A DNA stretch of 64,000 nt from Flaviramulus_B aquimarinus (lineage in GTDB: Bacteria; Bacteroidota; Bacteroidia; Flavobacteriales; Flavobacteriaceae), in assembly GCF_039543205.1 (NCBI RefSeq), contig NZ_BAABJH010000001.1, positions 744,001 through 808,000 on the forward strand, given 5' to 3'. The notes under the pieces are model-generated. The model did no database searches and was not told the origin of the DNA. It saw only the letters and a program-made list of their open reading frames with translations. Shown piece after piece: positions 27,446 to 35,164 of the stretch (its first letter is position 1; each line of letters starts with the position of its first letter). Both the position numbers and the translations under genes were made by a program.

Positions 27446-28177
27446 ATGAAGTACTTTTTTGCATTAATATCATTTCTATTCATCATTAAAACTTCTAATG
27501 CTCAGCTTTTTAAAAAAGAAAAAGTAACCTACGATGCCAATCAAGGACGAGGTTCAACAGATAACAAACTATTGCGTTGGGGTTATTTTTTAGGGTTTAG
27601 CAGTTATGACTTCAATTTTGATTATAATGATGACTTGCGTGATATTTATGTTCAAAGAAGTCCTGGTTTTAATGTCGGTTTAATAGGAAACTTACGTGTT
27701 AACAGCTTTATTGATTTACGTTTAGAACCTGGTTTGCTCATTACAACCAGAACGTTAAATTATAGTCAATCTTATTTTAATGGCGTTCCTGATGTAAAAA
27801 GTTCTGATTTGATTAGGGAGGTAAAATCAACTTACATACATATTCCGTTGCTCGTTAAAATTTCTACCAAGCGTATTAATAATTTTAAGCCGTTTATAGT
27901 TGGTGGATTCTCAACAGCATTAAACCTTTCAAGTAATCAAGACAACCCAGAAGACAACAAAAATGGGCAATTCAGAACTATCAAAAACCCTATATTTTAC
28001 GAACTAGGTTTTGGGATAGATTTTTATTTATACAACTTCAAATTCACACCATCTATTCGTGGGCTTTTTGGTTTGAATGACGAACTGGTTAGAGATGAAG
28101 ACCCCAATAGCCCTTGGACCAGTAATATTGCCAGTATGAAAACACGTGGCGTTTTTATTAATTTTACCTTTCAGTAA
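27446..28177 (+). CDS. porT: Type IX secretion / gliding outer-membrane protein PorT (SprT)
   Basis: PorT is a small outer-membrane beta-barrel needed for type IX secretion. The 243-residue protein has a signal peptide (FALISFLFIIKTSNAQ) and then an eight-strand-type barrel with FNVGLIGNLRVN, DLRLEPGLLIT and a terminal aromatic residue pair (INFTFQ). The ATG at 27446 is chosen because it begins the signal peptide. A longer reading from 27383 runs inside ubiE. The ubiE-porT arrangement is common in Flavobacteriaceae, from memory. Together with the Plug-type protein at 6.8 kb it shows that the T9SS is present. Confidence 0.88.
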   Translation: MKYFFALISFLFIIKTSNAQLFKKEKVTYDANQGRGSTDNKLLRWGYFLGFSSYDFNFDYNDDLRDIYVQRSPGFNVGLIGNLRVNSFIDLRLEPGLLITTRTLNYSQSYFNGVPDVKSSDLIREVKSTYIHIPLLVKISTKRINNFKPFIVGGFSTALNLSSNQDNPEDNKNGQFRTIKNPIFYELGFGIDFYLYNFKFTPSIRGLFGLNDELVRDEDPNSPWTSNIASMKTRGVFINFTFQ

Positions 28178-28184
28178 TCAATTC

Positions 28185-28907
28185 TCAGTAATCTCTCTTA
28201 AATTCACTCAATAAAATGGCTGTAGCTGTGGCAACATTCAAACTTTCTGTAGCCTGCAACGCTCCAAACCGTGGAATAGAAATTTTTGTATCCACAATAG
28301 CTTCAATAGTTTTAGAAATACCACGGGCTTCATTCCCCATAATCAAAACACCTTGTTCTGGTAGGCTTTTAGTGTATACCGTCTCGCCATCCATAAAAGC
28401 TCCGTAAATAGGTGTTTCAGTAGCTTTTAAAAACGTAACCAAATCCACATAACTAATATTAACTCTGGTTATGGAACCCATGGTTGCCTGGATGACCTTA
28501 GGGTTGTAGCAATCAACCGTTGCTTTGCTACAAACCAAATCTTTAATTCCAAACCAATCACAAAGTCTGATAATAGTTCCTAAATTTCCTGGATCCCTAA
28601 CATCGTCAAGAGCAACCATTAATTGATTGGTATCTATAGATTTAACATCAGGAATCTTAAAAACGGCTAATGCTTTATTAGGAGTACTCAAAAAACTAAT
28701 GCGTTTTAAATCTACTTCAGAAAGTAAAAATTCTTCTTTGGCATCAATATTGAACGGTTCTGTCGTATATAATGCATGAAGCATTAAATTGGATTGCAAC
28801 AGTTCTTTTATTGTTTTTAGACCTTCAACAACAAAAAGACCATGTTGCTGTCTATATTTTTTTTGCTTTAAAGACGTTATTAATTTTATTTGGCTTTTTG
28901 AAAGCAT
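28185..28907 (-). CDS. SpoU/TrmH-family RNA 2'-O-methyltransferase
   Basis: This 240-residue SPOUT-class methyltransferase is expected to add a 2'-O-methyl group to rRNA or tRNA. The three family motifs are visible: VALDDVRDPGNLGTIIR (about 113-129), LIMGNEARGIS (about 188-198) and IPRFGALQATESLNVATA near the C terminus. An N-terminal substrate-binding region (KSQIKLITSLKQKKYRQQ) resembles the RlmB/TrmH group. The exact target nucleotide is not known. It converges on porT with a 7-bp gap and is divergent from the Omp85 gene. Confidence 0.9.
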   Translation of the reverse strand: MLSKSQIKLITSLKQKKYRQQHGLFVVEGLKTIKELLQSNLMLHALYTTEPFNIDAKEEFLLSEVDLKRISFLSTPNKALAVFKIPDVKSIDTNQLMVALDDVRDPGNLGTIIRLCDWFGIKDLVCSKATVDCYNPKVIQATMGSITRVNISYVDLVTFLKATETPIYGAFMDGETVYTKSLPEQGVLIMGNEARGISKTIEAIVDTKISIPRFGALQATESLNVATATAILLSEFKRDY

Positions 28908-29010
28908 GTAATCCTTATTTATTTTATAAAGAAATTGTTAAACTTTTTCAAAGAAAAGAAATTATTATCAAGATTAGTGTAGACATAAATTATTTAAATA
29001 TTTTTTAATG

Positions 29011-29018
29011 TATTTTTG
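29011..29018 (+). promoter_or_regulatory. -7 promoter element of the Omp85 lipoprotein gene
   Basis: TATTTTTG matches TAnnTTTG exactly, 60 bases before the TTG start codon at 29079. Confidence 0.5.
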
Positions 29019-29078
29019 ATTCCGTAAAGGCATTTTATTATTAAAATTTTTATAACCAGAATTAACTATAATTTTCAT

Positions 29079-31634
29079 TTGCAACAAAAACTCCAGAAAA
29101 TACTGATTTTAATATGCTTTTTAAAATGTTTCACCTCTTGTGATGCTGTTAAGCGCGTTGCTGAAGATGAACATTTGCTTACAGATAATACTGTAATGAT
29201 TAATGGCGAAAAAGATAAATCAGAAACCATAAACGATCTTTTATATCAAAAGCCTAATGGTAAAATTCCACTTTTAGGTATTCCGCTTCGGTTACATATA
29301 TATAATTCTGCGCGACCCAATAGAGATTCCCTGTATGAAGTTTGGTTAAACAAAAACCCAAAACGCATAGAACGCTTAAGAAAAAGGTATTCAAAAAAAC
29401 AAGTTGATAAAATAAAGGAATCTACTTTAGGTTTTAATCAGTGGTTAAAAAAAACGGGAGAAGCCCCTGTTATTGTTAGTGATGAAAAAACTAAAAAAAC
29501 AGTAAAGCGCATCCAAGATTACCACATAAACAATGGTTGGTTTGATGTTAAAACAGAATATGACATTTCTGAAAATGACAACAAACGAGCAGAGGTTGAA
29601 TATAAGGTTGAAACCGGCAAGGCGTTTATCATTGATTCCATTTCCGAAACTATAAAATCACCCATTGTTGATAAACTATATAGTAACATTCAAAAAAATG
29701 CTTTAATAAAGCCTAACCAACAATATAGAACGGCAAATATTGACCAAGAACGTGATAGAATTTCAAGCGAATTACGCAACTCTGGGATCTATCATTTTAA
29801 ACAAGACTACATTACTTTTGAAATGGATACTATTGGTACCAACAAAAAAATTAACATTGATATAAAAATTCAAGATCGAGCCATAAGAACAGAAGATTCA
29901 GTTATAAATAAACCTTTTGAAATTTATAAAATTAGAGATGTCAATATTATAACAGATTACACATTCGAGAATAGAGGAAAACCATTTCAAGACTCTATAT
30001 CCTATAATGGTTACAAGCTATACAGTTACAATAAAATGCGCTTTAAACCAAAAGCCTTAACCGACGCAGTGTTTATAAACCCTGGAGGTATTTTTAAAGA
30101 TATAGACAGAACCAGAACCTACAGGCATTTAAACGAATTACGGACGTTTAAATATCCAAACATTGAATATATTGAAAATGCAGACAAGACCCTTACAGAT
30201 ACCATTAGGCTAACCCCATTAAAAAAATTCAATTTGGGGTTTAGTGCCGATGTATCGCAAAGTAATATTCAATCTGTTGGGTTTTCACTAAACCCAAGTT
30301 TGCTGATAAGAAATATTTTTAATGGCGCAGAAACACTGGAAATATCTGCTATTGGATCTATTGGTGCCTCAAAAGACGGAAAAGAAGAAGACGATCCATT
30401 TTTTGATATTAACGAATATGGTGTCGATTTTAAATTAACCATTCCAAGATTATTTTCGCCTTTTTACACCGAAGGTATTATCCCTAAATACATGTTGCCC
30501 AATACCCGAATTAGTCTATCCACAACAAGTCAAACAAACATTGGTTTAGACAAACAAACCTTTAGTGGTGTTTTTAATTACAATTGGCGTCCAAATAAAA
30601 AAGTAACCAATAGATTAGATCTGTTCAATATACAATATGTTAGAAACCTTAATATTGATAATTACTTTAGAATTTATGAAAATTCTTTTCAAAGTTTAGA
30701 AGATGTAGCACTCGACACTTATAATACACCTTCTGAATTCATAGGAACAGACCCTAATGGGAATCCCATTTTAATTGAAGAAAAAGCAGATGAGTTTATC
30801 AATTTAGTATTGAACGATCGCGGTTTTGAATCAACAAACCCCACAGAATATAAAACCGTAAACGGTATTGATGAAAGAAAAGAAAGGTTAACAGAAAACA
30901 ATCTAATTCTATCATCAAGTTTTAATTTTATAAATGATGAACGCACAAATTTGTTTGACGAAGATTTTTCTATATTTCGTTTTAAACTGGAACTTGCTGG
31001 CAATATACTATCAAGTGCTTCAAATCTGTTAGGACTTAAAAAAGACAGTAATGACCGTTATGAGCTGTTCAATGTTGCTTTTTCGCAATATATAAAAACA
31101 GAATTTGATTATGTAAAACACTGGGATTTGGGAAATAAAAACGTACTGGCCATAAGAAGTTTTTTAGGCATTGCTATTCCTTATGGTAACTCTAACAGTA
31201 TTCCGTTTTCTAAAAGTTTTTTTGCAGGAGGCCCCAATGATAATCGGGCATGGAACCCGTATAGTTTAGGCCCCGGAAGTTCTGAAACCACAAACGAGTT
31301 TAATGAAGCTAATTTAAAACTAACACTAAGTGCAGAGCAACGTTTTAACATATTTGGAAATTTAAATGGTGCTTTATTTGTTGATGCCGGGAATATCTGG
31401 AATGTCTTGGACAATGTAGAAGAAGAACGAGCAACCTTTACAGATTTTGATGCTTTAAAAGATATTGCTGTAGGCTCTGGGTTTGGATTGCGCTATGATT
31501 TTAGTTTTTTTATATTCCGTTTTGATGTTGGTTTTAAAACCTATGACCCTTCATATAGAGATGAAAACAGATGGTTTAATGATTATAATTTTGCTAATGC
31601 CGTATACAATATAGGTATAAACTATCCATTCTAA
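29079..31634 (+). CDS. Lipidated Omp85-family outer-membrane protein (TamL/BamA-like)
   Basis: This 851-residue protein has a lipoprotein signal (LILICFLKCFTSC, Cys21 as lipidation site), POTRA-like domains in the first 300 residues and a C-terminal 16-strand surface-antigen barrel, with FFAGGPNDNRAWNPYSLGPG (about 710-729) as the conserved barrel motif. It ends in aromatic PF. Lipid-anchored Omp85 proteins of Bacteroidota are called TamL. They are thought to work with TamB in outer-membrane assembly, and that is the likely role here. Translation probably starts at the TTG at 29079, since no in-frame ATG occurs before the lipobox. Its position next to a SpoU-type methyltransferase is typical. 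Confidence 0.88.
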   Translation: MQQKLQKILILICFLKCFTSCDAVKRVAEDEHLLTDNTVMINGEKDKSETINDLLYQKPNGKIPLLGIPLRLHIYNSARPNRDSLYEVWLNKNPKRIERLRKRYSKKQVDKIKESTLGFNQWLKKTGEAPVIVSDEKTKKTVKRIQDYHINNGWFDVKTEYDISENDNKRAEVEYKVETGKAFIIDSISETIKSPIVDKLYSNIQKNALIKPNQQYRTANIDQERDRISSELRNSGIYHFKQDYITFEMDTIGTNKKINIDIKIQDRAIRTEDSVINKPFEIYKIRDVNIITDYTFENRGKPFQDSISYNGYKLYSYNKMRFKPKALTDAVFINPGGIFKDIDRTRTYRHLNELRTFKYPNIEYIENADKTLTDTIRLTPLKKFNLGFSADVSQSNIQSVGFSLNPSLLIRNIFNGAETLEISAIGSIGASKDGKEEDDPFFDINEYGVDFKLTIPRLFSPFYTEGIIPKYMLPNTRISLSTTSQTNIGLDKQTFSGVFNYNWRPNKKVTNRLDLFNIQYVRNLNIDNYFRIYENSFQSLEDVALDTYNTPSEFIGTDPNGNPILIEEKADEFINLVLNDRGFESTNPTEYKTVNGIDERKERLTENNLILSSSFNFINDERTNLFDEDFSIFRFKLELAGNILSSASNLLGLKKDSNDRYELFNVAFSQYIKTEFDYVKHWDLGNKNVLAIRSFLGIAIPYGNSNSIPFSKSFFAGGPNDNRAWNPYSLGPGSSETTNEFNEANLKLTLSAEQRFNIFGNLNGALFVDAGNIWNVLDNVEEERATFTDFDALKDIAVGSGFGLRYDFSFFIFRFDVGFKTYDPSYRDENRWFNDYNFANAVYNIGINYPF

Positions 31635-31642
31635 ACCTTAAA

Positions 31643-31678
31643 GATACTATAACGTTTTAGTATCGATTTCTTCTTTTC
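31643..31678 (+). terminator. Weak terminator after the Omp85 gene
   Basis: The 7-bp stem GATACTA/TAGTATC (31643-31649 and 31658-31664) is followed by a T/C-rich tract. Confidence 0.45.
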
Positions 31679-31715
31679 AAACTACAAAACAACAACTAGT
31701 TATTCAAAAATTGAT

Positions 31716-31723
31716 TACTTTTG
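31716..31723 (+). promoter_or_regulatory. -7 promoter element of fbaA
   Basis: TACTTTTG matches TAnnTTTG exactly, 36 bases before the ATG at 31760. Confidence 0.55.
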
Positions 31724-31759
31724 GTACTTATTAATTACAAATCATATTAATTTAAAAAA

Positions 31760-32827
31760 ATGGGACACAATATAAAACCAGGTGTTGCTACAGGGCAAGA
31801 AGTACAAGCAATATTCAACCATGCAAAAGCTAATAATTATGCGCTTCCAGCGGTTAACGTTATAGGATCAGATACGATAAATGGCGTTTTAGAAACAGCT
31901 AGAGATTTAAATGCTCCAGTTATCATTCAATTTTCTAATGGTGGAGCACAATTTAATGCTGGTAAAGGCTTAAGTAATGATGGCCAAAAAGCAGCTATCG
32001 CTGGTGCAGTTGCAGGTGCAAAACATGTTCATACGTTGTCAGAAGCTTACGGTGTTCCTGTTATTTTACATACCGATCACTGTGCAAAAAAATTGTTGCC
32101 TTGGATAGACGGTTTATTGGATGCCAGTGAAACACATTTTGCTGAAACAGGAAAATCATTGTTCAGTTCTCATATGATTGACCTTTCTGAAGAGCCTATT
32201 GAAGAAAACATTGAAATCTGTAAAACCTATTTAGAGCGCATGAGCAAAATGGGAATGACTTTAGAGATTGAACTCGGTATTACAGGAGGTGAAGAAGATG
32301 GTGTTGATAATAGCGATGTCGATGTTTCTAAATTATACACACAGCCAGAAGAAGTTGCTTATGCCTATGAAGAATTAAGCAAAGTAAGCCCACAATTTAC
32401 AATTGCAGCTGCTTTTGGAAATGTACACGGCGTTTACAAACCAGGAAACGTAAAACTAACGCCAAAAATCTTAAAAAACTCTCAAGAATACATTACAAAA
32501 AAATATGGTGTTGAAGAAAACCATATCGATTTTGTATTCCATGGTGGTTCTGGTTCTACAGTTGAAGAAATAAGAGAAGGTATTAGTTATGGTGTTATTA
32601 AAATGAATATTGATACCGATTTGCAATATGCCTTTATGACGGGCATTAGAGATTATATGGGCAGTAAATCTGAATATTTAAAAACACAAATAGGCAACCC
32701 TGAAGGTGATGATTCTCCTAACAAAAAATACTATGACCCAAGAGTTTGGTTACGTGCTGGAGAAGTAACTTTTGTAGAACGTTTAAAAAAGGCGTTTGAA
32801 GACTTAAACAATGTAAATACACTATAA
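31760..32827 (+). CDS. fbaA: Class II fructose-bisphosphate aldolase
   Basis: The enzyme interconverts fructose-1,6-bisphosphate with DHAP and glyceraldehyde-3-phosphate in glycolysis and gluconeogenesis. The 355-residue protein is of the E. coli FbaA (class IIA) type. Zinc and catalytic motifs are visible: HTDHCAKK (about residues 110-117), LEIELGITGGEEDGVDN (about 171-187), AFGNVHG, FHGGSGS (about 270) and NIDTDLQ. It is monocistronic, with a -7 element at 31716 and a strong terminator at 32852-32883. Confidence 0.97.
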   Translation: MGHNIKPGVATGQEVQAIFNHAKANNYALPAVNVIGSDTINGVLETARDLNAPVIIQFSNGGAQFNAGKGLSNDGQKAAIAGAVAGAKHVHTLSEAYGVPVILHTDHCAKKLLPWIDGLLDASETHFAETGKSLFSSHMIDLSEEPIEENIEICKTYLERMSKMGMTLEIELGITGGEEDGVDNSDVDVSKLYTQPEEVAYAYEELSKVSPQFTIAAAFGNVHGVYKPGNVKLTPKILKNSQEYITKKYGVEENHIDFVFHGGSGSTVEEIREGISYGVIKMNIDTDLQYAFMTGIRDYMGSKSEYLKTQIGNPEGDDSPNKKYYDPRVWLRAGEVTFVERLKKAFEDLNNVNTL

Positions 32828-32851
32828 TAATAGGTTTCATTTACTAGAAAC

Positions 32852-32883
32852 AAAAAAGACTCTGTTTTTACAGAGTCTTTTTT
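32852..32883 (+). terminator. Intrinsic terminator of fbaA
   Basis: The stem GACTCTGT/ACAGAGTC (32858-32865 and 32870-32877), loop TTTT, is flanked by six A and six T. Confidence 0.92.
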
Positions 32884-32981
32884 AGTTACTTACAATACTA
32901 AAAAACAACTAGTTAGATATAAAACAGAATAAAACTTACTAATAAAAACACTTTGGTATTACTACAAAATTAAAAAAAGCT

Positions 32982-32989
32982 TAATTTTG
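32982..32989 (+). promoter_or_regulatory. -7 promoter element upstream of accD
   Basis: TAATTTTG matches TAnnTTTG exactly. A TTTG at 32952-32955 lies 26 bp upstream, a little far for a -33 element. The leader to the ATG at 33113 would be about 115 nt. Confidence 0.5.
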
Positions 32990-33112
32990 TCTCAATACTA
33001 TTTAGACGGTTGATTACCGATTAAAATCGGAAAACCTTCAACACATACTTAAATGCTGGACAATAGCTAAGTGCATGAATCTAAAAATCGTAAAACTAAA
33101 ATCGTAAATCAT

Positions 33113-33970
33113 ATGTCTTGGTTTAAAAGAAAAACAAAAGGAATAACAACAACTACCGAAGAGAAAAAAGACACCCCTAAAGGCTTGTGGTATAAATCTC
33201 CGACTGGTAAAATTGTTGATGCAGAAGAATTAGAAAAAAACTTTTATGTAAGTCCTGAAGATGGCTATCATGTTAGAATTGGTAGTAGAGAGTATTTCGA
33301 AATCCTTTTTGATGATAATAAATTTAAAGAGTTAGATGCTAATTTAGAATCTAAAGACCCTTTAAAATTTGTAGATACAAAAAAATATCCAGAACGTTTA
33401 AAAGCCGCACAAGATAAAACCAATTTAAAAGATGCCGTTAGAACTGCCGTTGGTAAATCCAAAGGCAAAAATTTAGTTGTAGCTTGTATGGATTTTAGCT
33501 TTATAGGTGGTTCTATGGGAAGTGTTGTAGGCGAAAAAATAGCACGCGCTGCAGACTATGCTTTAGATAAAAAAATTCCGCTAATGGTCATTTCAAAATC
33601 AGGAGGTGCGCGTATGATGGAAGCAGCATTATCTTTAATGCAACTCGCTAAAACATCCGTAAAATTAGCCCAATTAGCCGATGCAGGCATTCCTTATATT
33701 TCGTTATGTACAGACCCAACAACTGGCGGAACTACAGCGTCATTTGCTATGTTAGGCGATATAAATATTAGTGAACCTGGAGCTTTAATTGGCTTTGCAG
33801 GACCACGTATTGTTAGAGATACCACAGGAAAAGAATTACCTGAAGGTTTTCAAACCGCTGAGTTTTTATTAGAACATGGTTTTTTAGATTTTATTACGCT
33901 AAGAAGGGACCTAAAAAATAAGGTAAATCAATACCTTGATTTAATATTAAACCAGCCATTGAGAGCTTAA
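33113..33970 (+). CDS. accD: Acetyl-CoA carboxylase carboxyltransferase subunit beta, without the usual zinc ribbon
   Basis: AccD pairs with AccA to move the carboxyl group from biotin to acetyl-CoA, giving malonyl-CoA for fatty-acid synthesis. The 285-residue protein has the carboxylase core with [27 protein letters not shown] and [16 protein letters not shown]. In E. coli the N terminus holds a four-cysteine zinc ribbon. Here the same region reads [19 protein letters not shown] and VSPEDGYH, with no Cys at all, so it cannot bind zinc in that way. The ATG at 33113 (MSWFKRK) fits homologues; a GTG at 33071 is rejected. A lipoprotein gene follows after 51 bp. Confidence 0.95.
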   Translation: MSWFKRKTKGITTTTEEKKDTPKGLWYKSPTGKIVDAEELEKNFYVSPEDGYHVRIGSREYFEILFDDNKFKELDANLESKDPLKFVDTKKYPERLKAAQDKTNLKDAVRTAVGKSKGKNLVVACMDFSFIGGSMGSVVGEKIARAADYALDKKIPLMVISKSGGARMMEAALSLMQLAKTSVKLAQLADAGIPYISLCTDPTTGGTTASFAMLGDINISEPGALIGFAGPRIVRDTTGKELPEGFQTAEFLLEHGFLDFITLRRDLKNKVNQYLDLILNQPLRA

Positions 33971-34021
33971 AAACAAATTATTAATATTGAGCTCATTTAA
34001 TAAACTTATACTCCCAAAATC

Positions 34022-34558
34022 ATGACTATTAAAAAAATCACGGTATTACTAATACTTACTTTAGTTGCTTTTTTTTCTTGCGATGAAATCGATAAATTAA
34101 CAGAAATAGACGTTACAGATAGTTTTGATGAAACAATAAATGTATCTGTACCTGAAGCTACAAACGGAGGCCCACAAGCATGGTCAGAATCTATAACCTT
34201 AGATATCGCATCAAATCAACAAATTCAAGATAATTTAGAACTAATACAAGATATTGAGATTAATGCTTTAAACTTCGAGATTTCTAATTTTTCTGGAGCT
34301 GAAGACGCTGTATTAACTGACGCCTCCATTAGTATTGATAATTTTACTTTTGATATTTCCGACATTAACCTTAAAGAATCGGATGACAATGATGTCATAA
34401 TCAGTATTAGCGATCCAACTCAACTAAATGCACTTGCAAATTATTTAAAAATAAAACCTTCTATAACGGTGACTATATCTGGACAGTTGAGTGCTACACC
34501 TGTAGACTTTGATATTATTGCAACTTTAGATGTTACAATAACTATTGATGTTATTTAG
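34022..34558 (+). CDS. Putative lipoprotein of unknown function
   Basis: This 178-residue protein has a lipoprotein signal peptide (LLILTLVAFFSC, with Cys20 as the expected lipidated residue). After it comes an acidic linker (DEIDKLTEIDVTDSFDE) and a beta-rich domain of unknown family. It should be anchored to the inner or outer membrane. Genes of this kind are widespread in Flavobacteriaceae as conserved hypotheticals. It lies 51 bp after accD, with a weak terminator behind it, so it may share the accD transcript. Confidence 0.75.
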   Translation: MTIKKITVLLILTLVAFFSCDEIDKLTEIDVTDSFDETINVSVPEATNGGPQAWSESITLDIASNQQIQDNLELIQDIEINALNFEISNFSGAEDAVLTDASISIDNFTFDISDINLKESDDNDVIISISDPTQLNALANYLKIKPSITVTISGQLSATPVDFDIIATLDVTITIDVI

Positions 34559-34586
34559 TCAGTTTTACTAAACTTTCTTATAACAA

Positions 34587-34620
34587 AAAAGAGCGGTTGT
34601 TTAATTGCTCTTTTCTTTTT
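34587..34620 (+). terminator. Intrinsic terminator after the lipoprotein gene
   Basis: The stem AAAAGAGC/GCTCTTTT (34587-34594 and 34607-34614) has a 12-base loop and is followed by a T-rich tract. Confidence 0.75.
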
Positions 34621-34630
34621 ATTAGTTTTA

Positions 34631-34660
34631 TTTGTAAACCATTTAAAATTACTATATTTG
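34631..34660 (+). promoter_or_regulatory. Promoter of rpsO with both -33 and -7 elements
   Basis: TTTG at 34631-34634 and TATATTTG at 34653-34660 are separated by 18 bp. This is the clearest full match in the window to the Bacteroidota primary-sigma promoter (TTTG, about 19 bp, TAnnTTTG). Confidence 0.8.
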
Positions 34661-34665
34661 CCGCT

Positions 34666-34682
34666 CGAAAGAAAGGCTTTCG
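34666..34682 (+). promoter_or_regulatory. rpsO leader hairpin
   Basis: A perfect stem CGAAAG/CTTTCG (34666-34671 and 34677-34682) with a five-base loop starts right at the expected 5' end of the rpsO mRNA, 32 bases before the ATG. S15 represses its own mRNA through leader structures in several phyla, so this hairpin is a candidate autoregulatory site. The role is inference. Confidence 0.45.
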
Positions 34683-34714
34683 TGTACATAACAATTATTT
34701 ACAATAATATTAGC

Positions 34715-34984
34715 ATGTATTTATCAAAAGAAGCAAAAGAAAAAATGTTTGCAAAACACGGTAAAGGAAAAAACGATACCGGTTCTGCAGAAGGACAAAT
34801 CGCGTTATTTACGCAAAGAATTAACCACTTAACAGAGCACTTAAAAAACAATCGTAAAGATTTTAATACAGAGCGTTCTTTAGTAAAACTAGTAGGAAAG
34901 CGTCGTGCTTTACTAGATTACTTAACTAAGAAAGATATCTTAAGATATCGTGCCATAGTAAAAGAATTAGGATTAAGAAAATAA
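34715..34984 (+). CDS. rpsO: 30S ribosomal protein S15
   Basis: S15 is a primary 16S rRNA-binding protein of the small-subunit platform. The 89-residue length is exact for the family, as are the motifs TGSAEGQIALFTQRINHL, DFNTERSLVKLVGKRRALLDYL (split as ERSLVKLVGKRR and ALLDYL) and YRAIVKELGLRK. The ATG at 34715 is chosen; a longer reading from 34658 would begin within the -7 element. pnp lies downstream, as in E. coli, but a strong hairpin separates them here. Confidence 0.97.
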   Translation: MYLSKEAKEKMFAKHGKGKNDTGSAEGQIALFTQRINHLTEHLKNNRKDFNTERSLVKLVGKRRALLDYLTKKDILRYRAIVKELGLRK

Positions 34985-34988
34985 TTTT

Positions 34989-35013
34989 AAAAAGAGGCTT
35001 TACGCCTCTTTTT
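34989..35013 (+). terminator. Intrinsic terminator between rpsO and pnp
   Basis: A 10-bp stem AAAAAGAGGC/GCCTCTTTTT (34989-34998 and 35004-35013) with loop TTTAC. Any read-through would make a joint rpsO-pnp transcript. Confidence 0.9.
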
Positions 35014-35115
35014 AGTTTTTATATTACTCTGCGTTGAGTATAAACACGTATTGAAGAAGCTAATTACAGTTTTTCATTGGTCAAATACACAACAACTACA
35101 CACAACACAACCCTG

Positions 35116-35133
35116 TCCGTCCAGTAAGACGGA
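35116..35133 (+). promoter_or_regulatory. pnp leader hairpin
   Basis: The 6-bp stem TCCGTC/GACGGA (35116-35121 and 35128-35133) lies 31 bases before the pnp ATG. In E. coli a stem in the pnp leader is the site of RNase III and PNPase autoregulation. A similar role here is inference. Confidence 0.4.
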
Positions 35134-35164
35134 GACCATTGTTTAATTAGAATTAAAAAAATTT

